A stretch of DNA of 5,227 nt, taken from the NCBI GenBank assembly GCA_028286165.1, contig JAPYMU010000099.1:1-5227 (forward strand), in the 5' to 3' direction. The notes beneath the pieces were generated by a model that was not told the origin of the DNA, made no database searches, and was given only the letters and a program-made list of their open reading frames with translations. This DNA is from Spongiicolonus versatilis. GTDB taxonomy: Bacteria > Pseudomonadota > Gammaproteobacteria > Arenicellales > Spongiicolonaceae. Below are positions 1 to 5,197 of this stretch, in pieces. Every line of letters begins with the position of its first letter. Within the stretch, counting starts at the first letter, position 1. The position numbers and the translations under genes are program-made.

Positions 1-821
1 CGCGCCACCACGCATTCCGAGCCGGAGCCGGAAAAGGGCACCAGCAGTTTCCCGCCCGCACCATTGATTGCCGACTGAATTAACTGCCGGGTCAGCGCCG
101 ACGGTTTTTGCGTCGGGTGCTTGATGATTTCGTGGCCGTCGTGTTCTCTCAGCGCCCCGGGCTCATGCACGGTGCCGCCGCAGGTTTTGCACAAAAACCA
201 GCGCTCAGCCCGCCCGGCGCCGCCGGCCAGCGCCGGCACCCGCAGCACATCCCGCGGCAGGGCGCCACGGGGATGGGCGTTATACACCGTCCGCCGGCCT
301 TTGTTGCTGTAGCGGCACTTGGTCTCCCGCCGCACCTTGCCCGCGCAGCGCAAATAATTCTCCCCATATGGCACCCGCACTTCGTCCACATTCACCTCCG
401 GCCGCCGCCCACGCCACAAACAGAGAATGGTCTCGTGGCTTCTCTGCCAGAACTTCAGTTGCGGCACGGTTTTGTTGGTGTAGTGCCAGATAAGCCACCG
501 CTGCTTGTCCATCGGGCAGCGCACCGCAATGTGCGCCAGCACTTCCGGAAAGCCGTAGACGAAAACCGGCTGGCTTTCCTTCACCAGCCGCAGGCACTCG
601 CCAATCCACGCCGTGGACCACGCCAGATATTCACTAATCTCGCGGCTGTCGGTGTTGTTGCCGAAGTTCTTGCCAATGTTATAGGGCGGGTCGGCGATAA
701 TCAGGTCAAAAATCCCCCCGCCCCGGATGGCGCGCAGCGATTCCAGAACATCACCGCAGACAATCCCGCTCGCGGAAGACGGTTTGGAAAAAGCGATGGG
801 GCTGGTGATGGCGGCAGGCAT
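1..821 (-). CDS. Site-specific DNA methyltransferase, beta-type (DPPY), partial at 3' end
   Basis: The minus strand reads 273 codons without a stop and runs off the left edge, so the C-terminus is missing. Residues 44-48 are DPPYN, the catalytic motif IV of amino-methylating DNA methyltransferases, preceded by FDLIIA. Residues 237-240 are TQKP and residues 263-268 are FSGSGS, the S-adenosylmethionine-binding motif I. Catalytic motif before SAM motif is the beta-class order. DPPY favours N6-adenine, but N4-cytosine is possible. Between them, residues 211-230 hold C211, C214, H219, H227 and H230, which resembles a zinc-binding knuckle. ATG at 821 is the first start after an in-frame stop near 990 and has no clear Shine-Dalgarno site. 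The gene is head to head with the DUF3750 gene. Whether it is an orphan or part of a restriction-modification pair depends on sequence off the left edge. Family is sure; target site is unknown. Confidence 0.9.
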   Translation of the reverse strand, partial: MPAAITSPIAFSKPSSASGIVCGDVLESLRAIRGGGIFDLIIADPPYNIGKNFGNNTDSREISEYLAWSTAWIGECLRLVKESQPVFVYGFPEVLAHIAVRCPMDKQRWLIWHYTNKTVPQLKFWQRSHETILCLWRGRRPEVNVDEVRVPYGENYLRCAGKVRRETKCRYSNKGRRTVYNAHPRGALPRDVLRVPALAGGAGRAERWFLCKTCGGTVHEPGALREHDGHEIIKHPTQKPSALTRQLIQSAINGAGGKLLVPFSGSGSECVVA

Positions 822-859
822 CTCAGTGGGCGTCGCGGGATTCGGCGGGGTTTGCGCCG

Positions 860-1294
860 TTGCCGGCTGATGAGCCGGGCGCGGTGATTCAGGCGTACGC
901 CGCGGCTTTGTGGGGCTGGCGCGGGTTGTTTGCCGACCACACGTGGATTGCGGCCAAGGCGCGCGGCGCGGATTCCTACACCGTGTATGAAGTCATTGGC
1001 TGGCGCCTGCCTTACGCCGGCACCGCGCTACGGGTTGCGCGCGATGTTCCCGACCGCCACTGGTTCGGCGCGCGGCCCAAACTTCTGGTGGACGTGCGCG
1101 GCGCCGGCACCGACGCGCTGGTGAAAAAACTGGACGCCGCCGTGCGCCGCTATCCGTGGGCCGGCCAGTACAAAAAATTCCCCGGCCCCAACAGCAACAC
1201 TTTCACCGCCTGGGTGGCGCGCGAAGTGCCGGAGTTGGGTTTGCGATTGCCGCTGCGCGCTGTCGGCAAAGGCTATGTGAACTGCGTTAACTAA
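860..1294 (+). CDS. DUF3750-family protein, core only, possibly truncated at both ends
   Basis: This 144-residue reading matches the DUF3750 pattern as I know it: WGWRG (18-22), HTW (27-29), YEVIGW (43-48), a PD..WFG segment (64-70), a YPW segment (98-100), PGPNSNTF (108-115) and a final AVGKGY (134-139). The family has no established function. The only available start after the in-frame stop at 806-808 is TTG 860, with no good ribosome binding site. However, the codons from 809 to 859 read like the family too (W-A-S-R-D-S-A-G-F-A-P), so homology begins before any start codon. Family members I recall also carry an N-terminal membrane segment and about 50 more C-terminal residues; both are absent. 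The gene ends in a 4-bp tail-to-tail overlap with yraN. It may be a compact version, a decayed remnant, or frameshifted near 800-825. Family call is strong; intactness is doubtful. Confidence 0.75.
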   Translation: MPADEPGAVIQAYAAALWGWRGLFADHTWIAAKARGADSYTVYEVIGWRLPYAGTALRVARDVPDRHWFGARPKLLVDVRGAGTDALVKKLDAAVRRYPWAGQYKKFPGPNSNTFTAWVAREVPELGLRLPLRAVGKGYVNCVN

Positions 1295-1701
1295 AACGCA
1301 TTCTGAATCCACCGCACCTCGCGGCGCGGCCAGGCGCCGGACAGGGCGACGATGTCAAAACGAAACGGCCACTTGCGAAAGCGCCGGTAACGGCTGAGAA
1401 AAAACCCGGCGCAACTGCGGATGCGCGCCTGCTTGGCGCCGGTGACGGTTTCCTCGGGGCGCGCGAAATCGCTTGAGTTGCGGTAGCGCACTTCCACGAA
1501 CACCAGTTGCGCGTCGTGTTTTTTGCGCTCGCGCATGATGAGGTCAAGCTCGCCGCTGCGGCAGCGGAAGTTGCGCGCCACCGTGCTGAGGCCGCGCCGC
1601 TCAAGGTAACGCCGCGCCCGGCGCTCGGCGCGGCGGCCGCGCGCAAGGTGCCCCGCGCCGCTCTTGAATCCGAGCCGGGCAAAAATTTTTTTCACCTTCA
1701 C
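1291..1701 (-). CDS. yraN: YraN / UPF0102 family nuclease-fold protein
   Basis: The 136-residue product is close to the E. coli YraN length (131). It shows the family landmarks in order: an A-E-x-x-A-x-x-Y-L helix (25-33), ARNFRCRSGELDLIMR (42-57), FVEVRYR (68-74), a K-Q pair (90-91), RFDIVAL (114-120) and the C-terminal WIQNAF. The fold resembles Holliday-junction resolvase-type or PD-(D/E)xK nucleases. D53 and E70-V-R72 sit where the acidic metal ligands would be, and Arg in place of Lys is also seen in E. coli YraN. The biological role is not settled. GTG 1701 is preferred because GGAGG lies 5 bases upstream. GTG 1719, which overlaps the lpoA stop as GTGA, and GTG 1707 and 1695 are alternatives. 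Either way it is translationally close to lpoA and probably co-transcribed. diaA and yraP, often next in line, do not follow. Confidence 0.9.
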   Translation of the reverse strand: MKVKKIFARLGFKSGAGHLARGRRAERRARRYLERRGLSTVARNFRCRSGELDLIMRERKKHDAQLVFVEVRYRNSSDFARPEETVTGAKQARIRSCAGFFLSRYRRFRKWPFRFDIVALSGAWPRREVRWIQNAF

Positions 1702-1706
1702 CCTCA

Positions 1707-1711
1707 CCTCC
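1707..1711 (-). promoter_or_regulatory. Ribosome binding site for yraN near the lpoA stop
   Basis: On the minus strand GGAGG (1711-1707), extended to GGAGGTGA, is a near-perfect anti-16S match located just after the lpoA stop (1718-1716). It is 5 bases before GTG 1701 and 11 before GTG 1695. It decides the preferred yraN start and argues against GTG 1719, although GTGA overlap coupling there cannot be excluded. Confidence 0.6.
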
Positions 1712-1715
1712 GCCG

Positions 1716-3692
1716 TCACGGTCCGCCCACTCCCACGGCCAGGCCGCGGCTGAACTGCCGCCAGTTCAACGTGCGCATCACGCGGCCGTCTTTCCGCAGG
1801 CTGAGGCCGGCCGACACGCCCGGCCACTGCGCCGGCCAGGCGCCGCCGATGCGAAACACCAGGCGGTAACTGTCCACGCCAAGCGCGTAGAGGCGGTCCA
1901 GCAGCGTGTAGCGGCCGGCGAAATTTTTCTGCAGCCGGGCGCGCAACCCGGCCACCAGCCCGGCGTCCTGGGTCATCCACGGCATGTCGCCGAAGCGCAC
2001 GCCGTTCAAATCGGCGTCCAGCGCCGGGTCGGGTTTGCCGGCGTAAATTTCGGCGGTGGCGTACACCGGCACATCGTGGCCGCGGTGAAAATTAATTTGC
2101 GGCTTGATGATGCGCCCGTTGGCGTAGTCGGCGGCGAGAAAAATACAGTCAATATCCTGCCGGCGGCGGGCGGCGAACTTGAAACTTTTTTCCCCCAGCG
2201 CCGCCGCCAGCCGGCGCATGCGCCCGCGGCTCTGGTCCAGGTGAAGCAGCGAGCGGATCAGCCGCGAGTAGTCGCCGCCGCGGTTCTTAAAACTGCGCAG
2301 GTCGGCGATGGCGCCGCCGAGTTGTTGAAAGGCCAGCACAAACGCATCGCCGAGGCGCCGGCCATGGGGCGTCGCCGGGAACAAAACCGCCGCCCGGCGG
2401 TGGCCATCGGCAAAAGCGCGCCGCGCCGCCGCTCGCGCCTCCTCCGCCGGGTCCAGCGCCAGTTGCAGCACCCGCGACGGCAGCGCGATGTCGGCGCTGC
2501 CGAGCAGAATGGTGGGCCGGCGCAGGCGGACGCCGCCGCCGCTGCTGATGGCGGCCACCGCGGCGCGCCCCAGCGGGCCCACAATCACATCGGCCTGTTC
2601 ACTCGCCGCCAGGTCGTAGTAGGTGCCGGCCAACTCGGCGTCGGCGCCGTAGTCGTACACCGCCACCTCCGGCTTGTCCGGGTCGCTGCTGGCCTCATGC
2701 ATGGCGAGGAAGCCGTCGTGAAACGCCCGCGCCGCCTGCCCGAAGCGCGACGCGAGCGGCAGCACCAGGGCGATGCGCCGCGGCTGCGCGGTGGGGCGGT
2801 CGAGCAGCACTTCGCGCACCAGCCGCGCCGACGGGTGCGCCGCGTTGGCCGCCAGCCATGCGCCCAGGGTGTTGTTCAGGGTGTGGCGGTCGGCGGCGTG
2901 GTCCAGGTAAATCAGCGCAAGGTTAATCCAGCCGCCCTCCAGCGGTCCGGCGTGGCGCGACAGCGCATCCTCCAGCGTGGTGGCGTCGATGGACAGCAGC
3001 ACGCGCCACAGGTGGTGCTGGTTGGCGAGCACCTCGGCCTCACCGTCCAGTACCGAGTCGCGGCGCATTAGATTAAGCGCCGCCGAAAGCGGCTGGTCGC
3101 GCAGCAGATGCAGTTCACCGCGCAGTTGGTAAATGTCGGCCAGCAGTCCGTTGGACAGCAGCCCTTCGCGCATCGCCTGGCCCAGGCCGTTAAGCGCGCG
3201 GGTGTAATGGCGCTTGGGAATGAAAGTGCGCGCCCGCAGGTAAACCTTGCGCGCGTTCTGTTCATGCTCCAGGTCCACCAGGTCCAGAACATCCAGCACC
3301 GTTTCCGCGGCCTCCATCTGCCCCTGGTCCAGCAGCATCTGCGCCGCGTTCAGCAGGTGGATGTCGCGCTCGGGCCGGTGGGTGAAGGCGGCGAGTTGCA
3401 GTTGGCCTTCCACCGTGCCCTCGTCGGCATCCGGCGCGATGAGAATTTCCTCAGGCGTTGCGGCCGTTACTTCCCCCTCTTCTTGTTCTTCTTTTTCCTC
3501 CGCTTCTTTCTGCTCCGCCTCGGCGCGCGCTTTTTGCACCGCATCAATCACCGCCTGCCGCGCCGAATCGCCGGGCTGCGCCGTCACCGATGGCGGCGTC
3601 TTCGGCGCGCCGCCGCAGGCGATGAGAAAAAAGCCCATGGCGCACAACCATAGCGGCGCGAAGTTGATGCGGGTATGCTTAAGTTTTTTCAT
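1716..3692 (-). CDS. lpoA: LpoA, outer-membrane lipoprotein activator of PBP1A
   Basis: The 658-residue product is close to E. coli LpoA (678). It begins with a lipoprotein signal: MKKLKHTR, a hydrophobic core and the lipobox LIAC with Cys26. Glycine at +2 gives no inner-membrane retention signal, so outer-membrane anchoring is expected. Residues about 54-74 are an E/K-rich, probably flexible or helical linker. Residues about 95-300 are helical-repeat (TPR-like). Residues about 305-658 are a type I periplasmic-binding-protein-like domain, opening with RRIALVLPLASRFGQAARAF and containing DVIVGPLGRAAV (368-379). The family stimulates the bifunctional synthase PBP1A (mrcA) from the outer membrane. 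mrcA is not in this window. ATG 3692 is chosen over ATG 3746 because the longer form puts 18 non-signal residues ahead of the lipoprotein signal and overlaps rsmI. No good Shine-Dalgarno site precedes it. It diverges from rsmI and is followed by yraN. Confidence 0.93.
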   Translation of the reverse strand: MKKLKHTRINFAPLWLCAMGFFLIACGGAPKTPPSVTAQPGDSARQAVIDAVQKARAEAEQKEAEEKEEQEEGEVTAATPEEILIAPDADEGTVEGQLQLAAFTHRPERDIHLLNAAQMLLDQGQMEAAETVLDVLDLVDLEHEQNARKVYLRARTFIPKRHYTRALNGLGQAMREGLLSNGLLADIYQLRGELHLLRDQPLSAALNLMRRDSVLDGEAEVLANQHHLWRVLLSIDATTLEDALSRHAGPLEGGWINLALIYLDHAADRHTLNNTLGAWLAANAAHPSARLVREVLLDRPTAQPRRIALVLPLASRFGQAARAFHDGFLAMHEASSDPDKPEVAVYDYGADAELAGTYYDLAASEQADVIVGPLGRAAVAAISSGGGVRLRRPTILLGSADIALPSRVLQLALDPAEEARAAARRAFADGHRRAAVLFPATPHGRRLGDAFVLAFQQLGGAIADLRSFKNRGGDYSRLIRSLLHLDQSRGRMRRLAAALGEKSFKFAARRRQDIDCIFLAADYANGRIIKPQINFHRGHDVPVYATAEIYAGKPDPALDADLNGVRFGDMPWMTQDAGLVAGLRARLQKNFAGRYTLLDRLYALGVDSYRLVFRIGGAWPAQWPGVSAGLSLRKDGRVMRTLNWRQFSRGLAVGVGGP

Positions 3693-3693
3693 C

Positions 3694-3713
3694 GGACAAC
3701 TGTGCGGTTGTCC
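3694..3713. repeat. Perfect 7-bp inverted repeat between lpoA and rsmI starts
   Basis: GGACAAC (3694-3700) and GTTGTCC (3707-3713) are exact reverse complements around the 6-base spacer TGTGCG. The repeat fills most of the 34 bp between the two divergent start codons. It ends one base before the rsmI Shine-Dalgarno site and spans the predicted lpoA transcription start. It could be a regulator-binding site acting on both genes, or an RNA hairpin in the rsmI leader. Confidence 0.6.
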
Positions 3714-3714
3714 C

Positions 3715-3718
3715 GGAG
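3715..3718 (+). promoter_or_regulatory. Ribosome binding site fixing the rsmI GTG start
   Basis: GGAG sits 8 bases before GTG 3727. This supports the GTG start over any downstream choice and places translation initiation immediately after the inverted repeat. Confidence 0.65.
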
Positions 3719-3746
3719 TATAACGAGTGCCGCGCGCGCCGGGCAA
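3717..3746 (-). promoter_or_regulatory. Candidate sigma-70 promoter for lpoA-yraN
   Basis: On the minus strand, TTGCCC (3746-3741, four of six consensus bases for -35) is followed after 18 bases by TATACT (3722-3717, five of six for -10). Transcription would begin near 3710, giving a leader of only about 18 bases before ATG 3692. The promoter lies over the first codons of rsmI. This is a by-eye match in G+C-rich DNA and is not proven. Confidence 0.45.
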
Positions 3747-4602
3747 AAAAAATCAGCGCCAGGACGGCTGCCTGTTTGTGGCCGCCACGCCCATCGGCAA
3801 TCTGGACGACACCACCCGGCGCGCGCTCACGGTGCTCGGCGGTTGCGCGTTCATCGCCGCCGAGGACACCCGCCACACGCGCAAACTTTTGTCGCGCTTC
3901 GGCGTCACGGCAAAATTAATTCCACTGCACAACCGCAACGAGGCCGCCGCCACCCGCGCGGTGGTTAAACTTTTGCAGGCCGGCAACGACGTCGCGCTGG
4001 TCAGCAACGCCGGCACGCCGCTGCTCAGTGATCCGGGCTATCCGCTGGTGCGCGCCTGCCACGACCTGGGTTTGCGCGTGTCGCCGCTGCCGGGGGCCAG
4101 CGCGCTGACGGCGGCGCTGTCGGTGTGCGGTTTGCCGGCGGTGAAGTTCTGCTTTGAAGGATTCCTGCCGCCGCGCCGGCCGGCGCGTTTGCGGCGCCTG
4201 CGGGAGTTGCGCGCCGAGGCCAGGACCATGGTGTTTTACGAGGCGCCGCACCGCATCGCCGCAACCGCCGCCGACCTGGCCGCGGTGTTCGGCGGCGCGC
4301 GCCGCGCCGCGCTGGCGCGGGAGTTGACCAAACTTCATGAAACCGTGCATTGCGCCGACCTGGCCGCTCTGGCGGCAATGCTGGACGGTGACGCCGAGCA
4401 GCGCAAAGGCGAGTCGGTGCTGGTGGTTGCCGGCTGCGATGCGCCGGATGCCGCCTCCGGCCCCGGCGGCGCCGAAGTCCATGACGTGTACAGTGAACTC
4501 GCCCGCCACCTGCCGCCGAAGAAAGCCGCCCAAGTGGCGGCCAAACTCACCGGCGGCCGCGCCAACGCAATCTACCGCGCGGCGATGGCAAGGCGCGGAT
4601 AG
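3727..4602 (+). CDS. rsmI: RsmI, 16S rRNA (cytidine-1402-2'-O)-methyltransferase
   Basis: The 291-residue protein (E. coli RsmI has 286) belongs to the tetrapyrrole methylase-fold SAM-dependent family. Diagnostic stretches are VAATPIGNLDD (18-28), AEDTRHT (45-51), SNAGTPLLSDPG (93-104), LPGASALTAAL (121-131), VFYEAPHR (169-176) and RELTKLHE (198-205). The enzyme adds a methyl group to the ribose 2'-OH of C1402 in the ribosomal P site, where RsmH adds the base N4-methyl; this tunes initiation and decoding fidelity. The start is GTG 3727, with GGAG at 3715-3718 and 8 bases of spacing. Codons 7-9 contain a run of eight A's before the conserved domain begins. The gene is divergent from lpoA with only 34 bp between starts, the usual gammaproteobacterial arrangement. 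No strong sigma-70 promoter could be picked for it; it probably lies inside the 5' part of lpoA. Confidence 0.96.
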   Translation: MPRAPGKKNQRQDGCLFVAATPIGNLDDTTRRALTVLGGCAFIAAEDTRHTRKLLSRFGVTAKLIPLHNRNEAAATRAVVKLLQAGNDVALVSNAGTPLLSDPGYPLVRACHDLGLRVSPLPGASALTAALSVCGLPAVKFCFEGFLPPRRPARLRRLRELRAEARTMVFYEAPHRIAATAADLAAVFGGARRAALARELTKLHETVHCADLAALAAMLDGDAEQRKGESVLVVAGCDAPDAASGPGGAEVHDVYSELARHLPPKKAAQVAAKLTGGRANAIYRAAMARRG

Positions 4603-4606
4603 CGCC
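4592..4606 (+). other. Small hairpin spanning the rsmI stop codon
   Basis: GGCGC (4592-4596) pairs with GCGCC (4602-4606) around the loop GGATA, so the TAG stop (4600-4602) lies at the loop-stem border. There is no T-run, so it is at best a weak or Rho-assisted end signal, and such short stems are common in G+C-rich DNA. Confidence 0.25.
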
Positions 4607-4615
4607 GCCGCCCTG

Positions 4616-4624
4616 TGCTATATT
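4616..4624 (+). promoter_or_regulatory. Extended -10 promoter candidate for the 119-residue gene
   Basis: TGCTATATT fits the extended -10 pattern TGnTATAAT with one mismatch and stands out as A+T-rich in a G+C-rich gap of 75 bp. No good -35 is present, which extended -10 promoters can tolerate. The start of transcription would be near 4631, about 47 bases before ATG 4678. It suggests the gene is transcribed separately from rsmI. Confidence 0.5.
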
Positions 4625-4677
4625 AAGCCGCGCCCATCAACCCCGGCGAAGAACCAAGAGCAAAAACCGCAACCGCC

Positions 4678-5037
4678 ATGTACGAATACGAAAAAGACCT
4701 GCGCGTCCCGGACATCCCCAAACCGGGAGAGGACTTCGAGCAAAACATGGACGAGCACGCCCTCAAAACCGCGGCGAGAATCACCGTAACCCCCCTGGAA
4801 ACCCTCGCCATCCAGCAGGACATCCACTTTCTCAAAATGCTGCTCCAGGAATTCATGGACCTCCGCCACAATTCCGGGACTGAACCCCGGCAAAAAGAAA
4901 TGCTCATCCAAAAACTCAACCAAATTCGCCGCCACGCCGAGCGCACCGAACAACTCGCCCGCTGGACCCTGGCCAACATCCAGCGCCGCGACAACGCCGC
5001 AAAAACCGCCACAAAAATCCTCAAAACGCTCAAATAA
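4678..5037 (+). CDS. Unrecognised 119-residue charged, helical protein
   Basis: I do not recognise this protein. It is rich in Lys, Glu, Asp, Gln and Arg, has no cysteine, no signal peptide and no membrane segment, so it is probably cytosolic. The N-terminal ~35 residues are polar with prolines (VPDIPKPGEDFE, 10-21). From about residue 38 to the end it reads as two or three long helices, with possible coiled-coil spacing (for example LAIQQDIHFLKMLLQEFMDL, 43-62, then about 70-118). The C-terminus is basic (ATKILKTLK). G+C is about 57% by hand count, well below the roughly 65-80% in sampled stretches of rsmI, and AAA and CTC codons are frequent. No ribosome binding site stands out before ATG 4678, but an extended -10 promoter motif lies about 55 bases upstream. 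It could be a lineage-specific or transferred gene. Evidence for coding is the 120-codon open frame, sensible protein composition and its own promoter-like site. Confidence 0.7.
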   Translation: MYEYEKDLRVPDIPKPGEDFEQNMDEHALKTAARITVTPLETLAIQQDIHFLKMLLQEFMDLRHNSGTEPRQKEMLIQKLNQIRRHAERTEQLARWTLANIQRRDNAAKTATKILKTLK

Positions 5038-5053
5038 CAACCTAACCACCGGC

Positions 5054-5075
5054 CGGTTAAACCTCGGTTTAACCG
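5054..5075. repeat. Perfect 9-bp inverted repeat after the 119-residue gene
   Basis: CGGTTAAAC (5054-5062) and GTTTAACCG (5067-5075) are exact reverse complements around the tetraloop CTCG, starting 16 bases after the stop at 5037. No T-run follows on either strand, so it is not a standard intrinsic terminator. It could be a Rho-linked mRNA 3' hairpin that protects the transcript, or a protein-binding site. Confidence 0.6.
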
Positions 5076-5116
5076 TCACCGCCAACGACGGACTCAACAC
5101 CGCCAACCTCCTCACC

Positions 5117-5150
5117 GGCGAGCGGGCATCTCCCGCCCGCCGCCCGATTT
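5117..5150 (+). terminator. G+C-rich hairpin with a short T-tract, weak terminator candidate
   Basis: GGCG-A-GCGGG (5117-5126) pairs with CCCGC-C-CGCC (5132-5141) around the loop CATCT, with one internal mismatch. GCCCGATTT follows, giving only three T's after a gap, so termination would be inefficient. It lies between the 119-residue gene and the promoter-like site of the next gene, a sensible position for an end signal. Confidence 0.4.
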
Positions 5151-5151
5151 G

Positions 5152-5160
5152 TGCTATCCT
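5152..5160 (+). promoter_or_regulatory. Extended -10 promoter candidate for the gene starting at 5198
   Basis: TGCTATCCT resembles TGnTATAAT with four of six -10 bases plus the TG element. It shares TGTGCTAT with the candidate upstream of the 119-residue gene. Transcription would start near 5167, leaving a leader of about 31 bases that contains the GGAGG site. Confidence 0.4.
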
Positions 5161-5184
5161 CACCCCCAGCTTTTCACCGCCACC

Positions 5185-5189
5185 GGAGG
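5185..5189 (+). promoter_or_regulatory. Strong ribosome binding site for the gene at 5198
   Basis: GGAGG with 8 bases to ATG 5198 is near-ideal and is the main evidence that a real gene begins here. Confidence 0.65.
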
Positions 5190-5197
5190 ACTCCGCC

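Noticed and set aside
108..887. 259-codon plus-strand open frame opposite the methyltransferase
   Set aside because: The opposite strand carries clear DPPY, TQKP and FSGSGS motifs in order; the plus-strand reading has biased Pro/Arg/His composition and no motif.
1702..1980. Extended yraN frame starting at ATG 1980
   Set aside because: The added 93 residues lie over the lpoA 3' end, do not resemble YraN, and a ribosome binding site exists right before GTG 1701.
2076..3071. Long plus-strand open frame of 331 codons opposite lpoA
   Set aside because: It is antisense to a well-supported lpoA gene, is dominated by Arg, Gln, Ala and Val, and shows no recognisable domain; G+C-rich genes often give such shadow frames.
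3719..3724. TATAAC as a -10 box for rsmI
   Set aside because: It lies only two bases before the GTG start, so transcription would begin inside the gene, and the better reading of this site is TATACT on the other strand.
3693..3746. Longer lpoA start at ATG 3746
   Set aside because: It would add 18 residues ahead of a good lipoprotein signal peptide and overlap the start of rsmI.
4790..5197. Frame open across the 119-residue gene and intergenic region into ATG 5198, with protein-like text near 5042-5120 (LNLGLTVTANDGLNTANLLT)
   Set aside because: No ATG, GTG or TTG start occurs before 5198, and the strong ribosome binding site belongs to 5198; lack of stops is common at this composition. A remnant of an older coding sequence cannot be fully excluded.
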